From positions 1 to 12,281 of the forward strand of contig JAGHRX010000095.1 in assembly GCA_018066165.1 (NCBI GenBank): 12,281 bases of DNA, read 5' to 3'. Source of the stretch: UBA1723 sp018066165. GTDB taxonomy: Bacteria > Bacteroidota > Bacteroidia > Bacteroidales > Paludibacteraceae. Within the stretch, counting starts at the first letter, position 1, and each line of letters starts with the position of its first letter. Positions 8,501 through 12,281 of the stretch are shown in pieces. The notes below the pieces were generated by a model, which saw only the letters and a list, made by a program, of their open reading frames with translations, made no database searches and was not told where the DNA came from. A program made the position numbers and the translations under genes.

Positions 8501-10388
8501 CACATTCTACACTGCATTCGGAAGCACACTTGGTCAGGATGAGATCGTGACTAGTTCAGGAACATACCGAGTTGAGGGATCATTCAATGTAGGTGTTGCT
8601 CCAAATATCAAAGAGTGTAAATCGACAAAGGCACCAATCGTGGTGGAGATCCACACTTTGGGATCTGTTGAGATTGAAGGTGCTGATGCTGTTTGTCCAA
8701 ACACAGCGGTGGAGTTGAACATCAAGATCTCTGACGAGGAAATTTTTGACTCAACATTGACATACGTTTGGAACAAGCCAAACAACGCTTCTGCAGAGAA
8801 AGAGTTTGTAAGTGACCCTATTAAGGCAGAGACAAAATTCTCAGTGACTATCTCTGACGGTGTCTGCAAAAAGACATTCGACAAGACAGTGTCAATCAAT
8901 ACAGGAAAGATTGACGGAAACATTGAGATTTCGGAGGATGACAATGAGAATTCACCAGTTAAGATGAATGCCACAGCCGACGGAACTAAGTTCCACAGTT
9001 GTGGAGGAGATGTTAAGATTGTTGCTGATGTGGTCGGTTCAGAGTTTGTTTGGGATGACGGTACTGAGGGCAACACTATCACAAAGAAGGGTGGAGTCTA
9101 CAAGGTTTCTTATAAAGATGCCAACGGATGTACAACAGGCTTCCCTGTAGAGATCTCACCAAATCCTATTAAGGACAACACAGTCAAATTCGACACTACA
9201 TTGTGTGAGGGAGAGAATGTCACATTGGTAGCTGCATTGACTGCCGGAACAGAAAAGCCAGACGTCGTTTGGAAGAAGGATGGAGATGAGATAAGCAATG
9301 AAGCTTCACTTGTGTTGAAGAAAGTGACAGCGGCTGAGGCTGGTGAGTATACATACGAGGCTACAAACAGAGGCTGTAAGGCTGATGGAACATTCGGAAC
9401 TTTGACAATTCTTCCACGTCCAACTTATACAATCAAGGATGTAGAAGTTGTATGTGCCGGAGAGTCGGAAGAGATCGGTCTTGAATCGCTTACTCCAACA
9501 ACAGCGGAAGTTGAGTGGGCTGAGAATCCAACATTGGTAAGCACAGGCAACACTGCCGTCGTTACTCCTGAGGCTGATGAGACATACTCATTCACAATCA
9601 GCCAGAACGGTGGATGTAAGATCACTGAGAAGATCACAGTCAAAGTGGCTCAGCCAATCGAATTCAGCATCAATGCAAACGACACAACAGTTTGTGAGTA
9701 CAATGCCGGAAATTTGAGATTTGGTTTGAAGGTTGTGAATGGCGACGTGATGAGTTATGAGTGGACTGACAGCAAGGATTCAGTAGTCTCGACAAGTAGT
9801 GTGCTTAGATTCAATGAGAAGGAGATCGGAACATATAAGTACACTGTAAAACTTACTTCTGAGGCTTGTCCGTCTGCAACTGATGATATTGAGGTTAGAG
9901 TTGCAGGCACACCGATGATTGAGACTATCAATAAGATCGACTACCATAATATTGAGATAGTGCCAAGTACTGAAGTTGGTGAGGCTCCATTCGAGTACAG
10001 AATTGATGCCAACGAATTCTCATCTTCTGAAGAGGTACGTGTCAACTATGGTCATCATACAGCGGTGATCAAAGATGTCAACGGATGTACAAGCAGTTAT
10101 GAGTTTGACACTGAGGCTCCAGAGTTTGAGATTCCATCAGTTATCACTCCTAATGGCGACGGTACGAACGACGGATTTATCTCACAGGTAATCGCGGAAG
10201 CATACCCGGATGCCAAGGTCACAATCTTCGACCGTTACGGAAAGAAGCTTGCAGAGATCAAGGGTGATGAGGCTTGGGATGGAACTTACCTTGGAAAGAA
10301 GATGCCGTCTACCGATTATTGGTATGAGATCTGGATCGACGAGATCAGAAAGAAATACGTCGGACACTTCACATTAATCAATGATTAA
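2595..10388 (+). CDS. giant T9SS-secreted GH8-like multidomain surface protein
   Basis: This single 2597-residue frame encodes an exported protein, probably a polysaccharide-active enzyme. A Sec signal peptide covers residues 1-25 (basic MKGIMRKY, hydrophobic ASVALVMSTGVLNA, likely cut after A25). A GH8-like domain spans about 30-510. DUF11-type folds with inserted domains cover about 521-1330, and about 13 Ig-like modules with Cys near the N-terminus and WY motifs cover about 1331-2438. An SprB-like module follows at about 2439-2508, and a CHU_C/type B T9SS sorting domain at about 2510-2597. The protein should pass the inner membrane by Sec and the outer membrane by the T9SS, then be attached or released at the surface. 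A second in-frame ATG at 2607 (residue 5) follows AAAGGA at 2598-2603 and would still give a good signal peptide. GH8 enzymes known elsewhere hydrolyse cellulose, beta-1,3-1,4-glucan, xylan or chitosan; the substrate here is not evident. The gene is preceded by its own promoter and followed by a strong terminator, so it is probably monocistronic. No frameshift or stop interrupts it. Confidence 0.9.
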   Translation: MKGIMRKYIYGASVALVMSTGVLNAVPVHINSGNPAYPFPQFLEYASGDNLGTKNPEGVVHIEMEQDIRDAYQIFANEWEYTGDVMDGVKYIRGNIGCPYDCREGDGYSMLAAAVMGDKDAFDGLWFRIHDSFRPGSTSYMTGAKIGGGEYGNLIIGDQNNNCSATDGDNEIVLALYIAWRQWGDDSGHKGANGEAISYKKDMIEVTRGLVALYEERFKTENPRRVTTGDVGLDGYLKNGTTWAEVTGWGNANPTVMNGVDYIPEYKGPVNMHTDYSSPAYFREFYDLIMALDLPESSEWEREQYRRCEASCDWMVGNWLSQSAKNLFFGEEASISANNVVTLEAGNQGGRFRSAWRTALNYVWHGNPTYTWDPVSHTVKNGGNTFEKDWCDRFAEFMNDPQGWDKSASCTEFGGGPELTYKGPGTLHWDIGPDGSFPKSEFIFNWVAGVGMPAAIGSGDLELSGLLYRTCNIEWDITEGGDGYLSSKPHYFHGFFRWLGMLIATGNHQAPSVMKPSANMKIYRAIEDSVTFAYTGDELTYLLDYRNFGTVDAKNVVIVENVPEDFVFVSASDGGKYDAGSHTITWNIGTVAGFKSDESEGPALNLKGANLSKTMGQVSYKCKIGPNAFGRYCTTADITCSNGTGWTTNEYPNYVTATMQRNCVDVIKRALKIEKTSDVEKVNPGNLVEYKINFENSSEAGWLDGGRPRVNIGISNSGLGTSQQWLRFRLYNDAIEPYINYGNYRIAYYMYDAGLDCLAGEEDCPNGWGWYTAIYEGKRSAADKVNVTHETIVEGSDDYGKWNQRMCIQFAPLLVTTTAHLSNYYGMGSRIHKGGTEPLRVAGYLYPSNWASTNFADDWSWDAKAEDAEDGNYHPVSPSWQTIDPETGKSVEIPVTEYLPSVCEKPTHVVKNILVEEYDGYVWRRILGTGPMAGREARDVVVIDTLPKGMEFVDFMNDCPLAEYGASWDKYQIADGRWVVKWEIPIMQVKQKGSIIYTAMASFPSGAECETDDELTTNVAWILAEKNSPLSDTAEVTVTCAKVPKPILPTTLVKTVDKEKVQIGDDVTYTIEYEQTHGAIFDDALENVSDWTANGSAMKNGMLTISQNSSASFKNSLSKNIYVEFDANIAQDQESEIVLRDNIHIKFKYNSSNGMNITCLDGTKEVEKATVALKNNPSRWKIRLQDDILQMWFGKDTSAGAAFTASGLTEKEGKLSFNGIGWGEFKYSNMHVHTDYAYDLTIVDNKPEEITFGSADEGGKLVGDSIVWEFEHGMNKPIPYGKKYTVTWTGTVDACNEVLINQAYAQLLGHSDDEIRAQATSECIDDACEGVQKAELTIKDSEICAGDSTVLKAVGSPKSSKYEYEFFLGNTSLGDATTVDSFIVKEMGDYKVKISDPSCPTANPASSKTVSLIVNALPDEEITDKAVICENEALKLGDVAVDDHTIEWYGDKNKTIVVDAEDIPAEDVRNTYFYVLTDEATGCKGELKEWEVVINEVPSTPTVKPEKELPLKDGVSENITNMASASESGNYVVWYKSEDAAIKDSVKAPILVDLSNAGKVTYYVREKSPEGCIGDLVPVSVLITSSQKPNPNDTTICVGEEIDVTTLVEAEEGNTLIWYDENGDEMDAPEKYTSEEAGVKEFSVAQTNGTAVSDKSTFTVTTVAVSDLKEDVINYCAGEEAVKLTAKVDAANCATCKMPTSYNWYLKGQPTTDLTPETNVTSTRMYDYEVEPVYEISKGHVCVGKKVSVEVNVEFVPAVMPDHAIHYTLSDAVDGKFPTLIEQDPTAVSAALGNKLVWYDANGNEIGDKSPSPEMVTDDATVTYQVKQVNKEGCASELQDVTVIITKTPVPATTIAYYCDGDTPDPIEQFAKVTDSGYSLIWYDGDPKKGGTQLSSAPAIDVTTTPGEPETIRQYYVAQGNDTETSSANVVEVHIFSNPELITRDSASCEKPVDINGLWSDISKKVEFTTFYTAFGSTLGQDEIVTSSGTYRVEGSFNVGVAPNIKECKSTKAPIVVEIHTLGSVEIEGADAVCPNTAVELNIKISDEEIFDSTLTYVWNKPNNASAEKEFVSDPIKAETKFSVTISDGVCKKTFDKTVSINTGKIDGNIEISEDDNENSPVKMNATADGTKFHSCGGDVKIVADVVGSEFVWDDGTEGNTITKKGGVYKVSYKDANGCTTGFPVEISPNPIKDNTVKFDTTLCEGENVTLVAALTAGTEKPDVVWKKDGDEISNEASLVLKKVTAAEAGEYTYEATNRGCKADGTFGTLTILPRPTYTIKDVEVVCAGESEEIGLESLTPTTAEVEWAENPTLVSTGNTAVVTPEADETYSFTISQNGGCKITEKITVKVAQPIEFSINANDTTVCEYNAGNLRFGLKVVNGDVMSYEWTDSKDSVVSTSSVLRFNEKEIGTYKYTVKLTSEACPSATDDIEVRVAGTPMIETINKIDYHNIEIVPSTEVGEAPFEYRIDANEFSSSEEVRVNYGHHTAVIKDVNGCTSSYEFDTEAPEFEIPSVITPNGDGTNDGFISQVIAEAYPDAKVTIFDRYGKKLAEIKGDEAWDGTYLGKKMPSTDYWYEIWIDEIRKKYVGHFTLIND
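2598..2609 (+). promoter_or_regulatory. possible ribosome binding site favouring an alternative start at 2607
   Basis: AAAGGA at 2598-2603 lies 3 nt before the in-frame ATG at 2607-2609 and inside the longer frame that starts at 2595. No Shine-Dalgarno-like site precedes 2595. The WYL gene has a similar AAAAGGATT-ATG arrangement. The spacing is short and Bacteroidetes depend little on such sites, so the start stays uncertain by four codons. Confidence 0.35.
2682..4124 (+). other. GH8-like catalytic domain of the giant protein (residues ~30-510)
   Basis: The segment REGDGYSMLAAAVMGDK at 103-119 fits the GH8 helix carrying the general acid, making E104 the likely acid. ATDGDNEIVLALYIAWRQW at 165-183 matches the GH8 signature in most positions, with V173 and Y177 off consensus. 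D167 corresponds to the aspartate that contacts the -1 sugar. DYSSPAYFREF at 275-285 fits the family's SYfaPayyr.F segment. RFRSAWRTALNYVWHG at 351-366 fits the R.PWR helix. The domain is longer than the usual 350-400 residues. The aspartate that acts as base in GH8a enzymes, expected four residues before the first Arg of this motif or close to it, is not visible. See the findings. Confidence 0.75.
4155..6584 (+). other. DUF11-type region with two inserted domains (residues ~521-1330)
   Basis: The first DUF11 fold (about 522-665) is continuous, with TYLLDYRNFGTVDAKNVVI at 540-558, the usual strand pair around 'N.G...A.nV.i.D.lP'. A second starts with LKIEKTSDVEKVNPGNLVEY at 671-690 and appears to resume at REARDVVVIDTLPKGMEFV (935-953). 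A third starts with TTLVKTVDKEKVQIGDDVTY at 1050-1069 and resumes at YDLTIVDNKPEEITF (1238-1252). The intervening segments (about 700-935 and 1079-1237) are rich in predicted beta strands and aromatic residues. DUF11 domains are common in bacterial surface proteins and often form stalks or adhesive modules. Confidence 0.6.
6585..10118 (+). repeat. array of ~13 Ig-like modules plus one SprB-like module
   Basis: From residue about 1331 to 2508 the protein is a series of divergent modules of roughly 80-90 residues. Most begin with a Cys-Gly/Glu turn: SEICAGDSTVL at 1341, AVICENEALKL at 1426, TTICVGEEIDV at 1594, NYCAGEEAVKL at 1674, AVCPNTAVELN at 2031, TTLCEGENVTL at 2201 and EVVCAGESEEI at 2284. 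Many carry a tryptophan strand such as IEWYG (1446), VVWYK (1532), LIWYD (1616), LVWYD (1796) or LIWYD (1880). This is the pattern of the Ig-like domains found next to CHU_C sorting domains. The last module, with FEYRIDANEF at 2466-2475 and VIKDVNGC at 2491-2498, resembles an SprB repeat. The array probably acts as a spacer stalk; DNA-level identity between modules is low. Confidence 0.7.
10122..10385 (+). other. CHU_C / type B T9SS C-terminal sorting domain (residues ~2510-2597)
   Basis: The segment holds the hallmarks of the gliding-motility-associated C-terminal domain: ITPNGDGTNDGF at 2517-2528, VTIFDRYGKKL at 2542-2552, WDGTYLGKKMPSTDYWYEIW at 2561-2580, and a terminal VGHFTLIND. Domains of this type direct proteins to the type IX secretion system. 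Its presence implies that the host carries T9SS genes elsewhere in the genome. Confidence 0.92.
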
Positions 10389-10407
10389 TGATTGATAAAT
10401 AAATGAT

Positions 10408-10437
10408 AAAACGGTCTGTGAAAGCAGACCGTTTTTT
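10408..10437 (+). terminator. rho-independent terminator of the giant gene
   Basis: ACGGTCTG at 10411-10418 and CAGACCGT at 10425-10432 form a perfect 8-bp stem around a TGAAAG loop. A T tract follows through 10437, and A residues before the stem can extend the pairing. It begins about 20 nt after the stop codon. Confidence 0.93.
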
Positions 10438-10438
10438 A

Positions 10439-10471
10439 TTTGGAATAATTTCCTAAAAAATAGTACCTTTG
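10439..10471 (+). promoter_or_regulatory. promoter of the S66 lipoprotein operon
   Basis: TTTG at 10439-10442 and TACCTTTG at 10464-10471 are exact matches to both Bacteroidetes promoter elements, with a 21-nt spacer. The start should fall near 10478, giving a leader of about 20 nt. The -33 element lies immediately after the T tract of the preceding terminator. Confidence 0.85.
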
Positions 10472-10497
10472 TAACCTGAATTTAATTAGGATTACTT

Positions 10498-11544
10498 ATG
10501 AGATTAATTGCAACATTGTTTGCTGCATGTGGTGGCTTGTTGATGATGTCTTCGTGTGGAGATGAGATTACCAATGAGTATATCACAAATGAATACACAA
10601 ACATTTACAATAAGGAGTATTACTCTACAGTCCTTTCCAACCAGAAAGAGATTACTGAAGATATACGTGCACCATTCTTGAAGAAAGGAGACACTGTTGC
10701 GATCTTCGCATTGTCAAACGCAGTTTCTCAGGCAGAGATGTCGGCTGGAATTGCTACGATCAAGAGTTGGGGATTGAATGTGATAGAGGCTGATAATCTT
10801 TATAAAGTAGACGGAAGATATGCCGGCACTTTGGCAGAGAGAGTTGATGGCACACAGAAACTAATTGATAATCCGTCGGTGAAGGCTTTGATTGCCGCAC
10901 GTGGAGGCTACGGTGCTGCGATGACACTTCCGTTCATTGATTTGGAGGCACTTATTGATAATCCGAAATGGATTGTTGGTTATAGCGACGTCACTGCGGT
11001 ACATGCTGCAGTCAATAATCTTGGTGTGGAGACTATTCATGGAGGTATGGCCCAGAATCTTTCCAACGCCACAACAGCAGAGAGCCTTCGTAAGGCTTTG
11101 TTTGGTGAGGCTGAAGGTTTGCAGATCTCTACTAATAAAAACTGCAAGGAGGGTGTAGCTGAAGGAAGACTCGTAGGTGGAAACCTATCGTTGATCTACA
11201 GCCTCGGTGGCACAGCTTACGATTTGAACACAAAGCAGTCAATCCTTTTTATTGAGGATACTGGTGAGAGCAACTACAGTTTGGACAGAATGCTTACTCA
11301 GCTTAAGTTGAGTGGCAAACTTGATAATATCGTCGGAGTTGTTGTAGGCCAGTTTATCAAGATGAATCAGGGTAACGACAAGAGTGTAGAGGAGATTATC
11401 GCAAGTAAGTTTGCTGACCAGGATATTCCGATCATGTATGGAGTCAACGTCGGACATGATCAGCCAAATAATGCAATTTGTCTTGGCAGACGTGTAAGAT
11501 TGACTGTTGACGCTACAAATGCGTCTCTAAGATATGTTGATTAA
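10498..11544 (+). CDS. predicted lipoprotein of the S66 LD-carboxypeptidase family
   Basis: S66 peptidases cleave the L-Lys/DAP-D-Ala bond of muropeptide tetrapeptides during peptidoglycan recycling, and some relatives cleave other amide bonds. This 348-residue protein has the family pattern: KKGDTVAIFALSNAVS at 62-77, ARGGYGAAMTLPFID at 134-148, GYSDVT at 161-166 with the nucleophile Ser163, GRLVGGNLSLI at 223-233, FIEDTGE at 251-257 with Glu253, and VNVGHD at 316-321 with His320. All three Ser-Glu-His positions are present, so it is probably active. Unusually for the family, it starts with a lipoprotein signal peptide ending at Cys20 (LMMSSC), followed by GDE and a spacer with repeated NEY units (ITNEYITNEY at 24-33). 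Classical LdcA is cytoplasmic, so this form should act in the periplasm or at the surface. It likely shares a transcript with the next gene, which starts 12 nt after its stop. Confidence 0.85.
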   Translation: MRLIATLFAACGGLLMMSSCGDEITNEYITNEYTNIYNKEYYSTVLSNQKEITEDIRAPFLKKGDTVAIFALSNAVSQAEMSAGIATIKSWGLNVIEADNLYKVDGRYAGTLAERVDGTQKLIDNPSVKALIAARGGYGAAMTLPFIDLEALIDNPKWIVGYSDVTAVHAAVNNLGVETIHGGMAQNLSNATTAESLRKALFGEAEGLQISTNKNCKEGVAEGRLVGGNLSLIYSLGGTAYDLNTKQSILFIEDTGESNYSLDRMLTQLKLSGKLDNIVGVVVGQFIKMNQGNDKSVEEIIASKFADQDIPIMYGVNVGHDQPNNAICLGRRVRLTVDATNASLRYVD

Positions 11545-11556
11545 ATTTATCGTGGA

Positions 11557-12270
11557 ATGAGAATTTTTTTGCTTTGTTTCTTGATGTCCTTTGCTTTAGG
11601 AATATCTGCTCAGTCCAACAAACACAAACAGTTGTTTGACGAGATTGCGGAAATGTCTAGACTTACTGAAATGTTTAAGTTTGAAGATTCTTTATTAATT
11701 CATTCGGACAAAATGAAGTCGATCAATGATTCCCTTAGTAAGTATAAAGTTGAGAATGTAATTCTCAAAATAACACTAAGTGAGATATTGGACTCTGCTT
11801 ATTCAAAGATCAAGCCTGTTCCAGAGGTCGAATTGCAGAAGTTGAAAAGTTGTATTTCGTCTTCTTCTGCCTTTTCTGACTGTTTCGATTTTTATACTAT
11901 TGAAATTTTGAAATTAAAAGACAAAAAACTGAAAGATAAATTAGATTCGTTGAAGAGTAATCCCAATGCCAGTGTGTCTCAGTGGAATTATTATAGTGTC
12001 AATGATTTAAGAAAAGCATCGCGAGTTATGCAGTTGCAAGAAGAGTTTATGAAAAGGAGAAGTAATCCAGACGCTGAATTTGAAGATTGGGGAGGTTATA
12101 GTGCTGATGATTTGAAAAATGCAATGCAATATTTAGAGGAATTTAGTAACAATAAATATTTGCAGAGGTTTAGGATTGCAGATGATGCTTTACTGGAAGT
12201 CTTTTTTAAGCATCGTTCAGCTCAAAACAAATTATTGAAGGAGAAAGGTATCTCCTACATAGTCAGATAA
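11557..12270 (+). CDS. small secreted protein of unknown function with internal duplication
   Basis: I do not recognise this 237-residue protein. It has a clear signal peptide (MRIFLLCFLMSFALGISA, likely cut before Q19) and no lipobox, so it should be periplasmic or secreted. The mature part is charged and mostly helical in character, with lysine-rich stretches such as LKDKKLKDKLDSLK at 120-133. Residues 134-164 and 169-196 are an internal duplication sharing SNP.A, W..YS..DL and EEF. Two cysteines at 99 and 109 could form a disulfide. The gene begins 12 nt after the S66 stop with no obvious ribosome binding site, which suggests one transcript and possible coupling. It is more AT-rich in codon choice than its neighbours. 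No terminator is visible in the 11 nt left before the window ends. Confidence 0.75.
   Translation: MRIFLLCFLMSFALGISAQSNKHKQLFDEIAEMSRLTEMFKFEDSLLIHSDKMKSINDSLSKYKVENVILKITLSEILDSAYSKIKPVPEVELQKLKSCISSSSAFSDCFDFYTIEILKLKDKKLKDKLDSLKSNPNASVSQWNYYSVNDLRKASRVMQLQEEFMKRRSNPDAEFEDWGGYSADDLKNAMQYLEEFSNNKYLQRFRIADDALLEVFFKHRSAQNKLLKEKGISYIVR
11956..12144 (+). repeat. internal duplicated motif in the small secreted protein
   Basis: Copy A is 11956-12048 (residues 134-164) and copy B is 12061-12144 (residues 169-196), offset by 35 codons. Both start with SNP, keep A at position 5, W at position 10, YS and DL in the middle, and end in EEF; copy B is three residues shorter. Both copies open with AGTAATCC at the DNA level but are otherwise diverged, so the duplication is old. 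Confidence 0.7.
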
Positions 12271-12281
12271 AGTAGTAATAG

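Noticed and set aside
8534..9082. 182-codon open frame on the minus strand inside the giant gene
   Set aside because: It is a shadow of the Ig-like array: Ser/Thr-rich low-complexity translation, no start signal, and strong coding evidence on the opposite strand.
6585..10118. possible tandem DNA repeat or CRISPR-like array in the repetitive part of the giant gene
   Set aside because: The repetition is only at the protein-fold level; there are no identical, regularly spaced DNA repeats, and the frame is open throughout.

Overview
The window looks like chromosomal DNA from a member of the Bacteroidota, most likely Bacteroidales. The evidence is a type B type IX secretion (T9SS) C-terminal domain, lipoproteins with acidic residues after the lipobox cysteine, and several promoters of the Bacteroidetes type (TTTG, about 20 nt, TAnnTTTG) with little use of Shine-Dalgarno sites. 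The genus cannot be fixed from this stretch alone.

Layout from left to right. Positions 1-181 are non-coding, with a possible promoter for a WYL-domain transcriptional regulator (182-1120). A 222-nt gap with a palindromic element follows, then a short surface-type lipoprotein (1343-2116) that resembles DUF4595 proteins. This gene ends in a strong terminator that faces the terminator of a convergent tRNA-Leu(CAA) on the minus strand (2234-2315), and a third long palindrome lies between the two. Positions 2370-2594 are non-coding and hold the likely promoter of the main gene.

The main feature is one uninterrupted gene for a 2597-residue secreted protein (2595-10388). Reading from the N-terminus it has a Sec signal peptide, a glycoside hydrolase family 8 (GH8)-like domain, a DUF11-type adhesive region in which two DUF11 folds appear to be split by inserted beta-rich domains, about 13 Ig-like modules of the CHU_C-associated kind, one SprB-like module, and a CHU_C/type B T9SS sorting domain. 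The protein probably crosses the outer membrane by T9SS and acts on polysaccharide at the cell surface or outside the cell.

After a rho-independent terminator, a consensus promoter drives a predicted lipoprotein of the S66 (LD-carboxypeptidase) family (10498-11544). Twelve bases later comes a small secreted protein of unknown function with an internal duplication (11557-12270), probably in the same transcript. Four of the five proteins carry export signals, so the window is mostly a cell-envelope and surface locus. Nothing in the sequence directly links the S66 enzyme or the WYL regulator to the giant GH8-like protein. No mobile elements, CRISPR arrays, rRNA genes or phage genes were seen.
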